Numbered from the stretch's first letter, positions 30,946-42,568 are shown. The stretch is 64,000 nt of DNA from Spirabiliibacterium falconis (GCF_014885015.1 NZ_JABMIJ010000001.1:1-64000); one strand, 5' to 3'. Made by a program: numbers and translations. Notes: generated by a model not told the origin, from the letters alone.

Positions 30946-31023
30946 GTTTGACTCCTTCAAAAATTATCGGCTGGCTTACCAGTCGATAGCGTGATGATAA
31001 AACACTTAAGAAACACTCTATAC

Positions 31024-31500
31024 TCATTTTAGTAATTTAAATAGATCGTGAGCCTCTTCTGTTGGAACGCCTTGAACATAGCACTCCACACCTAACGCTT
31101 TAAGTCTGTTGAATGCTCGAATGTCTTCATGGTTGACAGAACCTGTTTTGTGAATGTGTTGTTTACCTTCTGTGAAGTGCATATTACCAACATTAATGCG
31201 TGTAATTGGCACACCACCTTCAATAAGTTGTAAGCAATCAGCAGGTGTTTGACATACTAATAGAATTTTTTGGCGATCAGCCGCTTTATGGATGTTATCA
31301 ATGACGTTTTGTAGCGACCAAAAACGGACATCAATACCATCAGCGAGTACCATTTCCATTAAATTTTGTCGCATTTCATCTTCTGCAACTTCATCGTTGG
31401 CAACCAAGACCAAATTTGCACCAACAAAGTCAACCCATTGTATGCCAACTTGTCCGTGGATTAACCTTTCATCAATACGACATAGTACAATATTCGGCAT
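31024..31500 (-). CDS. Mannose/sorbose/N-acetylgalactosamine-family PTS EIIB component
   Basis: 158 residues from ATG 31500 with AGAGGAG upstream. 'VLCRIDERLIHGQVGIQW' holds the phosphoryl-accepting His15; 'GGVPITRINVGNMHF' near residue 98 is family-typical. Hands phosphate from EIIA to the sugar bound by IIC/IID. The EIIA gene follows after 78 bases; hflX lies upstream in the same direction. Substrate cannot be told without IIC/IID. Confidence 0.88.
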   Translation of the reverse strand: MPNIVLCRIDERLIHGQVGIQWVDFVGANLVLVANDEVAEDEMRQNLMEMVLADGIDVRFWSLQNVIDNIHKAADRQKILLVCQTPADCLQLIEGGVPITRINVGNMHFTEGKQHIHKTGSVNHEDIRAFNRLKALGVECYVQGVPTEEAHDLFKLLK

Positions 31501-31667
31501 AGCGTTCTCCTCTATGTACATTGCACCAAACGATTTTTTTGCTCAGCTTATCAATATGATTGTAAGCATTATGAAAACCTTTTGTATGGGGGTAAAGGAG
31601 CAATTGAGTGAAACAAGATATAGTTCACAAATTTTATATGAATGAAAGGATTAAACAAGAAAAGCAG

Positions 31668-33005
31668 TTATGAGTGCGTCAAAAAAGACATCAGTTCAGG
31701 ATGGTGAGCGAGCAGTTGATTCCATTTCGTGCTATCAATTTGTACATTAAGCAAAAAATTGCCCATGTCGTCGATTTGTTCTCGTGTGACCGCATTTTGT
31801 TGGTATAGGGCATGTCTAAGTTTCCCCGCAGATACTGGCAAACTGAGCTCAAGAGTTAAAATCGTATTTTTCAAATGTGCTTGAATGGCATCAAGTAAGA
31901 GATCTAGCCCAAGATGTTGTTGTGCTGAAATATAAACCGCACTTGGCTTTCCTTGCGCATCAAATTCCATATGCGGCTGCACGTTTTCGCACTGATCAAT
32001 TTTGTTAAATACCAATAACTGCGGAATATCATCGGCTCCAATTTCTTCTAAAACAGTGTGCACAGCATCAATATTTTCTTCGCGTCGCTCATCACTGGCA
32101 TCAAGCACATGTAATAGCAATGTGGCTTGTGTTGTTTCCTGCAAAGTGGATTTAAATGCTTCGACCAAATCATGGGGAAGATGACGAATAAAACCGACGG
32201 TATCGGCTAAAATGGTGGTGCCGACCTGTGCGATCTCCAACTTGCGTAAGGTGGGATCAAGGGTCGCGAAGAGTTGATCTGCGGCATATACCTCAGCCGT
32301 AGTTAAGGCATTAAATAGGGTTGACTTTCCCGCATTGGTGTAGCCAACAATGGAAACGGTAGGAATTTCTGCTTTTTGTCGCGTGCGACGATTTAAATGG
32401 CGTTGTGCACTGACTTTTGCAAGTTTTGCTTGTAATTGACTCAACCGCACTTTAATCAAGCGACGATCCGTTTCAAGCTGGGTTTCTCCCGGGCCTCTTA
32501 GCCCCACACCACCTTTTTGCCGCTCAAGGTGGGTCCAGCCTCGCACAAGACGAGTAGAGATGTGTTTGAGCTGGGCGAGTTCAACTTGAAGTTTGCCTTC
32601 GTGCGAGCGTGCACGCAGGGCGAAAATATCTAAAATGAGGGTGGTGCGATCAATAACGCGACAGCCACATAACTGCTCAAGGTTGCGGTTTTGTGCCGCA
32701 CTTAGTGTGTGATTGACTAACACTACATCAGCTGCGTGCGTTTTGACGGCGGCGGCAATTTCTTCCGCTTTGCCTAATCCGACAAAATATTTCGCTTGTG
32801 GCGTGGAGCGGCTCGTTGTGAGAATATCAACGACATCAACACCAGCAGAATTTGCAAGCAGGCGGCATTCTTCAATATTTTCGACATCTTTTTGCTGTGA
32901 AAAAAATACATGCACGAGAATGGCTTTCTCATGTTCACGTACTCCTTTCGCCGCACTGACAGTAATATCGAAGGTAGGATTGACCCTGTTATCCACTTCA
33001 GGCAT
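31668..33005 (-). CDS. hflX: Ribosome-splitting GTPase HflX
   Basis: 445 residues. N-terminal HflX domain with '[11 protein letters not shown]' near residue 75, a glycine-rich '[19 protein letters not shown]' near 165, then a G domain with '[10 protein letters not shown]' (P loop near 213), '[10 protein letters not shown]' and 'NKID'. It rescues stalled or stress-damaged 70S ribosomes. Fifteen bases after hfq, the conserved order in gamma-proteobacteria. Confidence 0.97.
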   Translation of the reverse strand: MPEVDNRVNPTFDITVSAAKGVREHEKAILVHVFFSQQKDVENIEECRLLANSAGVDVVDILTTSRSTPQAKYFVGLGKAEEIAAAVKTHAADVVLVNHTLSAAQNRNLEQLCGCRVIDRTTLILDIFALRARSHEGKLQVELAQLKHISTRLVRGWTHLERQKGGVGLRGPGETQLETDRRLIKVRLSQLQAKLAKVSAQRHLNRRTRQKAEIPTVSIVGYTNAGKSTLFNALTTAEVYAADQLFATLDPTLRKLEIAQVGTTILADTVGFIRHLPHDLVEAFKSTLQETTQATLLLHVLDASDERREENIDAVHTVLEEIGADDIPQLLVFNKIDQCENVQPHMEFDAQGKPSAVYISAQQHLGLDLLLDAIQAHLKNTILTLELSLPVSAGKLRHALYQQNAVTREQIDDMGNFLLNVQIDSTKWNQLLAHHPELMSFLTHS

Positions 33006-33019
33006 TAAGTACGGTAGCC

Positions 33020-33307
<288 letters not shown>

Positions 33308-33392
33308 TTACATTCAAAAATAACATAATGATGTGAGAAATAACGAAAATAAGTCTCCACGCTCAATATAGCAACTTTCTTGACAAAAGTCA

Positions 33393-34346
33393 TTAGGAAA
33401 GCGTGGGTAAATTATCACTTTGTGTTAGTTTTTGCAAAACAGAGTTTTTATTTTGCTCAGGTTGTAGGCTATCAAGCCATGTTATAGGATGTTTCCAGCC
33501 ACGCAACCACGTGATTTGACGTTTCGCCAATTGACGCGTGGCACAGATTCCGCGATAGCGCATCTCGTCCCAGTCATAATCACCTTGCAGATATTCCCAC
33601 ATTTGGCGGTAGCCTACACAGCGCATTGATGGTAAGTTTAAATGCAGATCACCGCGTTGATATAATAACCGCACTTCTTGCTCAAAACCTGATGAGAGCA
33701 TAAGATCAAAGCGATGCTCAATACGTTGATGTAAAATATCACGCTGTGTGGGGGCGATGGCAAATTGCACGACAGTATAGGGCAGGCTGCTATCCACAGT
33801 TTGTGAGAGTTCGGTTAAACTTTTGCCTGAAATATAATACACCTCCAACGCGCGGTTGATCCGCTGTGGATCGTTAGGGTGAATGCGTGCGGCAGACACA
33901 GGATCGACTTTTGCCAGTTCTTGATGTAAGTATGCCCAACCATGTGTTTGTGCCAGATGTTCAATCTTTGATCGCACTTTGCTATCTGCCGCAGGTAACG
34001 GCGAAAGCCCTTCTAATAGGGCCCGAAAATAGAGCATCGTGCCACCCACGAGTAAAGGAATTTTACCCTGTGCGGTGATGTTTGCCATCTCGCGTAGAGC
34101 ATCAGCACGGAAATCCGCCGCGGAATAGCTTTCGCTCGGATCTTTAATATCAATTAAGCGGTGCGGTGCAAGTGCGAGCTCATCAGCATTGGGTTTGGCA
34201 GTACCAATATCCATACCGCGATAAATCAGGGCTGAGTCAACGCTAATGAGTTCAAAAGGCAAATGTGCACGCAAACGAATGGCGAGATCGGTTTTGCCTG
34301 AGGCAGTGGGTCCCATTAAAAACACGGCAAGGGGTTTTTGGCTCAT
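33393..34346 (-). CDS. miaA: tRNA dimethylallyltransferase
   Basis: 317 residues. P loop '[11 protein letters not shown]' at residues 12-22, '[18 protein letters not shown]' near 34, '[20 protein letters not shown]' region near 98. Adds dimethylallyl to A37 of tRNAs reading UNN codons. Its ATG overlaps the mutL stop by four bases. Confidence 0.97.
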   Translation of the reverse strand: MSQKPLAVFLMGPTASGKTDLAIRLRAHLPFELISVDSALIYRGMDIGTAKPNADELALAPHRLIDIKDPSESYSAADFRADALREMANITAQGKIPLLVGGTMLYFRALLEGLSPLPAADSKVRSKIEHLAQTHGWAYLHQELAKVDPVSAARIHPNDPQRINRALEVYYISGKSLTELSQTVDSSLPYTVVQFAIAPTQRDILHQRIEHRFDLMLSSGFEQEVRLLYQRGDLHLNLPSMRCVGYRQMWEYLQGDYDWDEMRYRGICATRQLAKRQITWLRGWKHPITWLDSLQPEQNKNSVLQKLTQSDNLPTLS

Positions 34347-36109
34347 GGCGCATCCTGAAATTGACTGAGATCTAGAGGCATTAAAAGTGCGGTTAAGGCA
34401 GCGGCATCATAACGTTCCACACAGTTTAATGCTTGGCTTGCATCAGCAAGTGATGTCATTTTGTGCGAAATAGGGCGGCATAAGGCCTGTAGCATATCTG
34501 CTTGTGTCGTATGTTTTGCTGTCAATGCACTTAACATACAGGCTTGTAGATTATGTGTGCGTAATGGGTTAGGGACAGCCGTTATCGTCAAGCGATGGGA
34601 GTTCCCTTGTGAATATACACTAACCTCAAAACCAAGTGCGGTGAAAAATGGCTCTTGTGCGTGCCAATGAGTCAATTGCTGGTTATCTAATCTCAAGACC
34701 AGCGGAATAAGCAATGCATGGCGTTCAACATTATGTTGTAAATCCAATCTAAATGCACAGGCACCGAGTGCAGTGGCTTGGCATACAAACACGTGTCGTT
34801 GGCGTTGAAGCAACAATAACTGGCTATCACTTAACAGCGTTAATAAGCGTAAATGGCTCGACGCTACTGAAACCGCACTTTTCGGCTCAGGTGTAGTTAC
34901 AGGCTCTGTTTCAACCGCACATTGTAGTTTGGGTGCATACTGCTCTTGGGGTTCTTGCACCATTGGGGTTGATAGTAATTGCTGATAAAGTGCACGCTCT
35001 TGCAAGCTAACACCTCGCTGAGTGTTAGGGCGGTATGTGCGTGGAGTAAAACTATTTTCGCCTGCAGCTGCTCGATTTGGCGTAGCGGTAGGCGCATTCA
35101 ACGGTAATTGTTCTGCTTGATTTAGTGCCTCTTTCACTCCTTGATAGATAAAATCGTGCACCAACCGCACTTGATGAAACCGCACTTCGTGTTTTGCTGG
35201 ATGCACGTTGACATCAACTAAACGTGGATCGAGATCCAAAAACAGCACAAAAGCGGGGTAGAGTTGCGAATCAAGGTGCTCACCGTAAGCTTGGCGAATA
35301 GCGTGTAAAATGGTTTTATCACGCATCATACGACCATTGACGTAACTATAATTGAGATCATTTTGGCTACGTAAAAATTGGGTATCCGCCACCCAACCAT
35401 ATAAGTGCATATCATTATGTTGCCAGTTGATTTCAAGTGCATGCTGTACAAATTCCGCCCCACAGATTTGACTTAACCGTTTACGTTTTTGTGCTTCGCT
35501 TTGTGCTTTCGGGTATTGACGGATCGTTTTACCATTATGGCTTAAGGTAAAACTCGTGTTGTTTTTTACTAATGCAATGCGACGGATGACCTCATCAATA
35601 TGGCTAAATTCTGTTTTTTCGGTGCGCATAAATTTGCGCCGTGCAGGGGTATTGTAAAATAGGCTCGCTACCTCAACGGTGCTCCCCACAGGATGGGCGG
35701 CAGGCTTGATTGTGGCAAGCATATCTCGCCCTTCCACATATACTTGCCATGCGGCACTTTGCTCGGCAGTGCGAGAGGTAAGGGTGAGACGAGAAACGGA
35801 GCTGATACTCGCCAGTGCTTCACCACGAAAACCAAAACTCAAGATATGTTCAAGATCATCTAAATTGCTGATCTTACTGGTTGCGTGGCGAGCCAGCGCA
35901 AGAGCAAGTTCATCTTTCGCAATGCCCACGCCATTGTCGCGAACACGAATTAATTGTGCACCGCCTTGTTCGATGTCGATTTGAATATCCGTTGCGCCAG
36001 CATCAAGGCTATTTTCGACTAATTCTTTGACCACGGAAGCGGGGCGTTCCACCACTTCACCTGCGGCGATTTGATTTGTGAGTTGAGGGGGAAGGATTTG
36101 AATCGGCAT
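34343..36109 (-). CDS. mutL: DNA mismatch repair protein MutL
   Basis: 588 residues (E. coli 615). GHKL ATPase: '[14 protein letters not shown]' near residue 30, 'DNGVGI' near 58, 'HATSKI' and '[11 protein letters not shown]' near 93. The C-terminal dimerisation domain starts near residue 400; no endonuclease motif DQHAxxER is seen, as expected in a MutH-using organism. Links MutS mismatch recognition to MutH. Relevant locally because mismatch repair affects stability of the CCAA tract only weakly. Confidence 0.97.
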   Translation of the reverse strand: MPIQILPPQLTNQIAAGEVVERPASVVKELVENSLDAGATDIQIDIEQGGAQLIRVRDNGVGIAKDELALALARHATSKISNLDDLEHILSFGFRGEALASISSVSRLTLTSRTAEQSAAWQVYVEGRDMLATIKPAAHPVGSTVEVASLFYNTPARRKFMRTEKTEFSHIDEVIRRIALVKNNTSFTLSHNGKTIRQYPKAQSEAQKRKRLSQICGAEFVQHALEINWQHNDMHLYGWVADTQFLRSQNDLNYSYVNGRMMRDKTILHAIRQAYGEHLDSQLYPAFVLFLDLDPRLVDVNVHPAKHEVRFHQVRLVHDFIYQGVKEALNQAEQLPLNAPTATPNRAAAGENSFTPRTYRPNTQRGVSLQERALYQQLLSTPMVQEPQEQYAPKLQCAVETEPVTTPEPKSAVSVASSHLRLLTLLSDSQLLLLQRQRHVFVCQATALGACAFRLDLQHNVERHALLIPLVLRLDNQQLTHWHAQEPFFTALGFEVSVYSQGNSHRLTITAVPNPLRTHNLQACMLSALTAKHTTQADMLQALCRPISHKMTSLADASQALNCVERYDAAALTALLMPLDLSQFQDAP

Positions 36110-36111
36110 GA

Positions 36112-37497
36112 TTATTTCAACTTAATTTTTTGCCCAACACGCACATTATCGTCTTTTAAGCCATTTAAACGACGCAATTCACGCAATTTGATATTGTATT
36201 TAATTGAGATTAGCCCCAGACTTTCACCAGATTGCACGATATGCACACTTGGCAGTTCAGCACTGCTGGCATTTTGAGATTTATTGGGTGCGCTAACCGC
36301 ACTTTTATAATTTGCCGCCTCACCGCTATTATTATAGTAATCAATTAAACCTTGATAAATGGCATTGGCAATTTTGCGACGGTGTGCGGTTGTGGAAAGC
36401 AGTTGCTCTTCACGGGCATTGGATAAAAAGCCGGTTTCCACCAGCACAGAAGGAATGTCAGGCGAACGCAACACGCCAAGGCTTGCGTGTTGTGGACGAT
36501 TTTTGCTTAAACTGGCCACCCGTCCAATGCGACGTAAAATTGACTGCCCGAGTTGATAACCCGCCCGTTGCGAATGCCCAAATTGCAAGTCTAACACAGT
36601 TTGGTTTAAGTATTTTTCATCATGGGAAGCAAGCACATTGCCCGCACCACCGAGTAATTCTGATTGTTTTTCGTGATCCTCTAGCCAACGACCCATTTCA
36701 CTATTTGCCCGTTTATTCGACAGAACCCACACTGACGCACCTTGGAAGCTGGCAGACATATTGGAATCGGCATGAATGGAAATCAAGTAATTGGCTTTAT
36801 TTTTACGTGCTATTTCTGAGCGTTCTGGAACAGAAATGTAGTAATCTCCTCGGCGAGTTAACACACTACGAAAACGAGGATCCGCATCAAGCATTGCCTT
36901 TAATTCTTTTGCAATTTGTAGCGTAACATTCTTTTCTCGCACGCCTGAGTTTGCCCCAATTGCACCAGGATCTTTGCCGCCATGTCCTGCATCAATGGCA
37001 ATGGTAAGCACACTGGAACGGCGAACGGGCGGTGTAGGTGGTGTTACAGTCTTGTTTCGGTTGGCTTGCTTTGACGGCGGGGAGACCGCACTTTTGTTTT
37101 TTGTATTTTTGGCATTGCCTGATTTCGGCACACTCACAGTGATAGTTTTGCCGTTTTGGGCAAATTTGACCGCACTTTGGTTTTCTAATTCCAGCACAAC
37201 ACGCAGTGTCGTACTACGAGGAGACTGGCTGGTTCGTACCTTTTTCACAGCCCCCTTGCCGTTGAGCGGCAACAAGGCTTTATTTTCCAACTGGCTATGT
37301 TGAAAATCAATCACTAAGCGTTCAGGCTTGTGCAGGTTGAAATAGCTGTATTTGCTTGGCAATGAAAAAGAAAACCGCACTTCAGTGTTCGTGTTATTTT
37401 CCACGACTTTAACGCCGTTTAACGTGCCAGCAACCGCAGAGGCACAAAACAGAAAAAACAGCGCAATCGCACTATAAACGCGTGCAAATTTCCCCAT
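36112..37497 (-). CDS. amiB: N-acetylmuramoyl-L-alanine amidase AmiB
   Basis: 461 residues from ATG 37497. A signal peptide (residues 1-23), an AMIN domain (about 25-120), a basic linker, the amidase_3 domain beginning '[19 protein letters not shown]' with zinc His and Glu ('[13 protein letters not shown]', 'ISIHADSN', 'VETGFLSN'), and one C-terminal LysM ('[18 protein letters not shown]'). Cleaves septal peptidoglycan during daughter-cell separation, activated by EnvC/NlpD. Two bases before mutL in the tsaE-amiB-mutL order. Confidence 0.95.
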   Translation of the reverse strand: MGKFARVYSAIALFFLFCASAVAGTLNGVKVVENNTNTEVRFSFSLPSKYSYFNLHKPERLVIDFQHSQLENKALLPLNGKGAVKKVRTSQSPRSTTLRVVLELENQSAVKFAQNGKTITVSVPKSGNAKNTKNKSAVSPPSKQANRNKTVTPPTPPVRRSSVLTIAIDAGHGGKDPGAIGANSGVREKNVTLQIAKELKAMLDADPRFRSVLTRRGDYYISVPERSEIARKNKANYLISIHADSNMSASFQGASVWVLSNKRANSEMGRWLEDHEKQSELLGGAGNVLASHDEKYLNQTVLDLQFGHSQRAGYQLGQSILRRIGRVASLSKNRPQHASLGVLRSPDIPSVLVETGFLSNAREEQLLSTTAHRRKIANAIYQGLIDYYNNSGEAANYKSAVSAPNKSQNASSAELPSVHIVQSGESLGLISIKYNIKLRELRRLNGLKDDNVRVGQKIKLK

Positions 37498-37533
37498 AAT
37501 CGCCAAGTCCCTTTTCTTGATATTTAAAACTGC

Positions 37534-38016
37534 TTATTGTGCGAAAATTTGCGCTAATTGGCAAATAATTTGTGCTCCCAGCGGATTTTGTGGGGTAAAG
37601 GTTAGCCTACGCCCTTGTGTTTGATAGGCAATATCTAACGTTACATCAGGCGAAGGGATGAAGCCCAGCCCTTTCTGTGCCCACTCAATTAAGCACAGGG
37701 CGTGTTGTTGGGCATAATCACGAATGCCCATAAATTCCAATTCTTCAGGATCAGCAAGGCGATATAAGTCAAAATGAAACACGCTCAGTGGTGAAAGCGG
37801 ATATTCTTCGACTAACGTATAAGTTGGACTTTTGACATTGCCTTTATGCCCAAGAGCCTGCACAACACCACGGCTAAATGTGGTTTTGCCTGCCCCTAGA
37901 TTGCCATTTAAATAAACACAAAGTGCGGTATTTTGCGTGCCGATAACTTGAGCAAATGCTCGCGCGACATTTAAAAGTGCGGTTTCGTCTGCACAATCAA
38001 TTTTCCAAGGTTGCAT
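37534..38016 (-). CDS. tsaE: tRNA threonylcarbamoyladenosine biosynthesis ATPase TsaE
   Basis: 160 residues from ATG 38016, behind AAGGAAAA; an in-frame TTG/ATG further up adds residues outside the family. P loop 'LNGNLGAGKTTFSRG' near residue 35, 'SPTYTLVEEYPL' near 66 and 'HFDLYRLADPEELE' near 85. Needed with TsaB, TsaC and TsaD for t6A37 of tRNAs reading ANN codons. First gene of the cluster ending in hflX. Confidence 0.96.
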   Translation of the reverse strand: MQPWKIDCADETALLNVARAFAQVIGTQNTALCVYLNGNLGAGKTTFSRGVVQALGHKGNVKSPTYTLVEEYPLSPLSVFHFDLYRLADPEELEFMGIRDYAQQHALCLIEWAQKGLGFIPSPDVTLDIAYQTQGRRLTFTPQNPLGAQIICQLAQIFAQ

Positions 38017-38116
38017 AGTTTTCCTTATGTGCTGGGGTTGATGAACGGATAGCACAGTTTGCTATAAGTCCGTTATCTTAGAGCGGTTATCGGCACAATA
38101 CAACCAGGTTTATGTG

Positions 38117-38734
38117 TTATAGCGATTTAATCAAGCTTGTTGCTTTATGCTTGATAACCTCTAGCGAATCGCCAGCCGTAAAAATATTCCCGCCAATCCC
38201 TAGCCCAGCAGCGCCATTACGCATAAACATTTTACTATTTTCAGTGTTCACACCGCCCACAGGGATAAGTTTTGTCTCTTTAGGAAAAACACTTTTCCAT
38301 GCCCTAATGACCTGCGGTGTGATCATTTCTGATGGAAAAAGTTTTAAGCCATCGGCGCCGTATTTTAATGCAGTAAATCCTTCTGACGGTGTCATGACAC
38401 CCGGTAGCCAAATCATGCCGAGTTGTTTTGCTTTTAGCCCCACATCGGTATCAAGATTGGGCGCTATAACGATTTCTGCACTGATCTCTTTTAATGTTAT
38501 GACATCATTAACGTTTAATACAGTACCCGCACCAATAAGCGCGTTATTTTGGAAATGATGTCTTAATAAAGCAATGCTTTCAAATGGAGAAGGGGAGTTT
38601 AATGGCACTTCAATAATTCTGATGCCCACTTGATATAGTATATTCGCAACATCAATACATTCTTCAGGTGTGATTCCACGTAATATGGCAATAATAGGAC
38701 ATTCTTGAATATAAAGGTCAAATTTATTTTTCAT
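38117..38734 (-). CDS. dgoA: 2-dehydro-3-deoxy-6-phosphogalactonate aldolase
   Basis: 205 residues. KDPG/KDPGal aldolase family: 'PIIAILRGITPEE' at residues 13-25 with catalytic Glu in 'IIEVPLNSPSPFES' (the 'VPLNSP' form favours galactonate over gluconate) and Schiff-base Lys in 'GADGLKLFPSE' near residue 127. Splits KDPGal to pyruvate and glyceraldehyde 3-phosphate. Last gene of the sugar-acid operon; overlaps dgoK by 11 bases. Confidence 0.9.
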   Translation of the reverse strand: MKNKFDLYIQECPIIAILRGITPEECIDVANILYQVGIRIIEVPLNSPSPFESIALLRHHFQNNALIGAGTVLNVNDVITLKEISAEIVIAPNLDTDVGLKAKQLGMIWLPGVMTPSEGFTALKYGADGLKLFPSEMITPQVIRAWKSVFPKETKLIPVGGVNTENSKMFMRNGAAGLGIGGNIFTAGDSLEVIKHKATSLIKSL

Positions 38735-39650
38735 AAGATAGCTCCTGATCGTGTTTAAATATTGCGAGTGTGCCTTGAATAACTGTATTTTCAGGCACGA
38801 TTTTCACTGTAAAGCCTAAATGTTGTAGGGCGTTAGAATAGGCTTGTGGGAGTTTGCCATTTCCCATTATCCATATTATGTCGTGTTTATAATCCGATGC
38901 ACCGATTTCAGAACCAATTAGAATTCCACTTAAAAAACTTAATGAACATTCTGGTGGTAAATCGCCACACAGCACATTCGTTCTGGCAAGAAATATATGA
39001 TTTAATAATTCACCGCTATGTTTAGAATGAAAGCCCTTTTCTACACCTTTTTTAAACCAAATTGAATAACTATCAACCTCACCTTTAAATGCCCCGAGAA
39101 TAGTAGATTGGCGCAGGGCATAAAACATCTCACCTGTTAGGAATGTTTTAAAGTCAACTAATTTTCCATTTTTTATGGTAGCAACTTTAGAATGCGTTCC
39201 AGTAATAATCATTGAAGCGTCTGTTAGGTTTAATGCGTTGATCGCACCCACAATTTCTGTCTCCTCCCCCCGAATAACATCTGCATCGTCCCCGATTTTA
39301 TAAACGCCAGGGATTAAAATGATATTGGCATTATGTGAGTTAGGAATAGAAAGAATATTCGCTGCTAATGTGCTGGCATCACAAGGTAATGTAATATATG
39401 GGATTTCATGCCAGCCATTTTTTGAACCAATCATGCCTGACATAACGATGGGAAGTGTATCGGAATACCCCTGTAAATGTGTTATGTGTTTAAATAGAAC
39501 TTTCTCAAAGTGCGGTGCGGCGTTAAGAATACCGTCATTGGTTGAGATACAATCAATAATCTTGCCTTCGTAACTGATTGTTCTAGCTCTAAAAGAGGAT
39601 GTTCCCCAGTCAATTGCGATAAGATAAGGTTTAGGTAATGTAGTCTGCAT
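38724..39650 (-). CDS. dgoK: 2-dehydro-3-deoxygalactonokinase
   Basis: 308 residues. N-terminal 'LIAIDWGTSSFRARTI' and 'VMSGMIGSKNGWHEIPYI' near residue 68, with 'IITGTHSKVA' near 152, are the DgoK signatures (ASKHA sugar kinase-like). Phosphorylates KDGal to KDPGal. Its ATG shares a base with the lactonase stop. Confidence 0.9.
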   Translation of the reverse strand: MQTTLPKPYLIAIDWGTSSFRARTISYEGKIIDCISTNDGILNAAPHFEKVLFKHITHLQGYSDTLPIVMSGMIGSKNGWHEIPYITLPCDASTLAANILSIPNSHNANIILIPGVYKIGDDADVIRGEETEIVGAINALNLTDASMIITGTHSKVATIKNGKLVDFKTFLTGEMFYALRQSTILGAFKGEVDSYSIWFKKGVEKGFHSKHSGELLNHIFLARTNVLCGDLPPECSLSFLSGILIGSEIGASDYKHDIIWIMGNGKLPQAYSNALQHLGFTVKIVPENTVIQGTLAIFKHDQELSYEK

Positions 39651-40549
39651 TATAGCACCTCTTTAAATCTGGTTTCAGGAATGCCTTGATAATGTGTATC
39701 TATAAGAAGCACCTTACCAGCATAAGGATCATTTAATAGATCATGCTCACCACGACATAGTGATGTGATAAATAGTGTCTTGTAATCCCGACCTCCAAAC
39801 ATACACATTGTTGGTTTTTTCATTGGCGTTTTGATTATTTTATCGATTTTCCCTTGTGGTGTGATGCGGAGAATGAGGCCCTCATCTAAACAGCAACTCC
39901 AATAGCATCCGTCAACATCCACTGTTGCACCATCTGGACGACCTAAACTGTTATCTTTAAATGTAATATAAGGTGTTATGTCGGTTATTACACCATCATC
40001 AATATCATAGCGACATTGAAATATTTTTCGATCTTGTGAGTCGGTTTCAGAAAAATAGAATAACTCACCATCAGGACTAAATGCAGAGCCATTTGGAATG
40101 ATATAGTGAGATGAATGAATTTGTTTTAAGTGATACTCTTCTGATGATTGTTTTAATGAAAACCAATTTCCCCATGATTTTCTTTCACGAATATCAGCAT
40201 TCATTGTTGAGACAATAAATCGTCCTTGTCTATCACACTTGCCATCTGCAAATTTGATTCCCTGATGAGGGTGATGAACTGAAAGGACATCCGTCATATT
40301 TTCTTTATTTACAGTAAATATAGTATCTTGAGCGGCAACAAGGAGATTTCCATTTTGTTGTAACACCATGCTGCCTAGTTTTTGTTTTGTCTCAATTTCT
40401 GTATACAAGTGCGTTTGAGGGCTGTAACTATAAATTTTTCCAGCTTGATCTAGCCAGTACCATATTTGAAGGGCTTCATCCCAGCATGGTGATTCTCCAA
40501 CATGATTTCTTATAGGAATGGGAATGATATTATCGATACTGATATTCAT
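39650..40549 (-). CDS. SMP-30/gluconolactonase-family sugar lactonase
   Basis: 299 residues. Six-bladed propeller family: metal-binding Glu in 'VGESPCWDEALQIWYWLD' near residue 18, 'KFADGKCDRQGRF' near 99, 'PNGSAFSPDGELFYFSET' near 150 and 'RPDGATVDVDGCYW' near 205 hold the Asn and Asp ligands. Hydrolyses a sugar lactone, here probably an aldonolactone made by the SDR enzyme. Ten bases after the transporter gene. Confidence 0.88.
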   Translation of the reverse strand: MNISIDNIIPIPIRNHVGESPCWDEALQIWYWLDQAGKIYSYSPQTHLYTEIETKQKLGSMVLQQNGNLLVAAQDTIFTVNKENMTDVLSVHHPHQGIKFADGKCDRQGRFIVSTMNADIRERKSWGNWFSLKQSSEEYHLKQIHSSHYIIPNGSAFSPDGELFYFSETDSQDRKIFQCRYDIDDGVITDITPYITFKDNSLGRPDGATVDVDGCYWSCCLDEGLILRITPQGKIDKIIKTPMKKPTMCMFGGRDYKTLFITSLCRGEHDLLNDPYAGKVLLIDTHYQGIPETRFKEVL

Positions 40550-40559
40550 ATGTTATCCT

Positions 40560-42062
40560 CTATTTCGTCAAATTCGTATTAAATATCGCTTTAAAGATTA
40601 ATTTGATTATTGGAAATAAAATGGTAAGCATTGCAATAGAAAAAAGCGTTAATGTAATTGGTCGGGTATATAAAAACTCAATGCTTCCATTATGTAATGC
40701 TAGTGCTCGTCTGAAATTTGATTCGGCCATTGGTCCCATAATCATTGCTAAGACAATAGGCGATACAGGAAAATCACGCATACGTAAAACATATCCCAAA
40801 ATGCCAGCGGTTAACATAATACTAATATCAAAAACAGAGTTGTTGATCGCAAATGTCCCGACTAAACATAGACAAAGAATAATTGGAATTAAATAAGATT
40901 TTGGCATGGATAACACTTTTACCAAATATTTTAATGTAGATAATCCAATAACCAGTAAAGCAACATAGCAAATGAGCATTCCTGCAAAAAGTGTGAATAC
41001 CATAGTGCTATGTTCTTTAAATAATAAAGGACCAGGTTGCAAACCCTGTAGTGTTAATGCACCAAGCATAACGGCTGTAACGGCATCACCAGGAATACCT
41101 AAACTTAACATGGGTAGCATCGCACCCCCAGTACAACCATTGGAACCTGCTTCTGCAGCAGCGACACCTTCAATACGCCCTGTTCCAAAGTGTTCTTTGT
41201 GTTTAGAAAAACGTTTTGCTTCGTTATAAGACACAAAAGCAGCAATATCAGCTCCTGCACCAGGCACAGAACCAATACAACTACCAATAAATCCAGAGCG
41301 AATCATCAGTAGCATTTGCTCTTTGATTTCTTTTAATTTAGGGATCACGCTTGGAATTTGAATATGATTACGCTCCACTTTATTCGGCTCAGATATAGAT
41401 TTAAATGCTTCAGATCCAGCAAATAGTCCAATCATTACAGGGATAAACGGAATAATCATCAGCTCTTGATTGCCAAAAGTAAAACGTGGATATCCCGTCA
41501 TAGGATCAAGCCCAATAGTAGCAATCAGCAATCCAATAAACCCTGTAATTAGCCCTTTTAAGATAGATTTTCCCGAAATACTGATAATAATGCTAAGGCC
41601 AAATACGGCCAGTGCAAAATTTTCAGGAGCCGAGAATTCTAAGGCGAACTTTGCGAGTAATGGCGCGAGAAAGACTAACATTAATACACTAACAATTCCC
41701 CCAATAACCGACCCGATAGTCGCAAAGCCAAGAGCTAATCCCGCTTTACCTTTTCTTGTTAATTGATAGCCATCAAGTGCGGTTGCCGCAGCAGCAGGAG
41801 TGCCAGGGATATTTAATAAAACCGCCGTAATAGAGCCACCATAAATACCACCAAAAAAGACACCACTAATCATCAATAATGCAGAAACAGAATCCATGCC
41901 GAAAGTAAATGGCAATAATATGGCCACGCCCATTGTTGCCGTTAGTCCAGGCAAGACCCCTAACACTAGCCCAATACAAACACCAATTAGCCCTAAACAT
42001 ATTGCCATTGGTTGTGAGAATAGGCTGTAAAAACCATGGAGTAAGAGTTCTAAATTATCCAT
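40560..42062 (-). CDS. Tripartite tricarboxylate transporter, large membrane subunit (TctA family)
   Basis: 500 residues with about eleven hydrophobic segments. 'GVLPGLTATMGVAILLPFTFGM' region near residue 35 and 'GGAMLPMLSLGIPGDAVTAVMLGAL' region near 315 are TctA family signatures. Inner-membrane permease working with the TctB and TctC proteins encoded just upstream. Given the neighbouring enzymes, the substrate is probably a sugar acid such as an aldonate. Confidence 0.93.
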   Translation of the reverse strand: MDNLELLLHGFYSLFSQPMAICLGLIGVCIGLVLGVLPGLTATMGVAILLPFTFGMDSVSALLMISGVFFGGIYGGSITAVLLNIPGTPAAAATALDGYQLTRKGKAGLALGFATIGSVIGGIVSVLMLVFLAPLLAKFALEFSAPENFALAVFGLSIIISISGKSILKGLITGFIGLLIATIGLDPMTGYPRFTFGNQELMIIPFIPVMIGLFAGSEAFKSISEPNKVERNHIQIPSVIPKLKEIKEQMLLMIRSGFIGSCIGSVPGAGADIAAFVSYNEAKRFSKHKEHFGTGRIEGVAAAEAGSNGCTGGAMLPMLSLGIPGDAVTAVMLGALTLQGLQPGPLLFKEHSTMVFTLFAGMLICYVALLVIGLSTLKYLVKVLSMPKSYLIPIILCLCLVGTFAINNSVFDISIMLTAGILGYVLRMRDFPVSPIVLAMIMGPMAESNFRRALALHNGSIEFLYTRPITLTLFSIAMLTILFPIIKLIFKAIFNTNLTK

Positions 42063-42082
42063 TTTAAGATTCTCCTCAATAC

Positions 42083-42568
42083 TTACTCAAATAAGATGCC
42101 AATAGGTAAAGGCACATTGAGTAATAATTGAAAAACAATATAAATTAAGAGAATTAAACCAGTTGAAGATAAAATAATCTTTGTTTTGCTTCTTACGCCT
42201 AATAAAATCATTAACGAGCAAGAAAATAAGAAAGCAGAAATATAAAATCCAACAATGGAGATTAAATAAATCGTGATAATATTGAGTAAAATAGCAATAA
42301 TTGTTCTTCTACTATTAAGTGGCAGTGAGCTGATTGCAAATGACTCGGCTTTTTTAAATAATGAAGTGAAGATGCCTATAAGGCAAAGTATAGCTAATGC
42401 AGTTGCAAAAAAGATTGGAAATCTTGCGGCACCAATATCATTGGCCATTGTAAAATCAGGGAATGTATTTGCATGATAGATTGCAAATATTGCGACGAAT
42501 AATAAAAAAAGATATATGGATAAGAGAATATAATCTTTTTTATACGCTTTATGGTTCTCATTTGACAT
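42083..42568 (-). CDS. Tripartite tricarboxylate transporter, small membrane subunit (TctB family)
   Basis: 161 residues with four hydrophobic segments (near residues 12-30, 50-68, 88-118, 128-152). 'FPDFTMANDIGAARFPIFFATALAIL' near residue 32 resembles the TctB pattern of a small residue-rich loop before TM2. Poorly conserved family; assignment rests on size, topology and position between TctC and TctA genes. Confidence 0.85.
   Translation of the reverse strand: MSNENHKAYKKDYILLSIYLFLLFVAIFAIYHANTFPDFTMANDIGAARFPIFFATALAILCLIGIFTSLFKKAESFAISSLPLNSRRTIIAILLNIITIYLISIVGFYISAFLFSCSLMILLGVRSKTKIILSSTGLILLIYIVFQLLLNVPLPIGILFE

Noticed and set aside
31292-31645. 117-codon plus-strand frame over the PTS IIB start
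   Set aside because: Antisense to a clear IIB gene, no ribosome site or homology.
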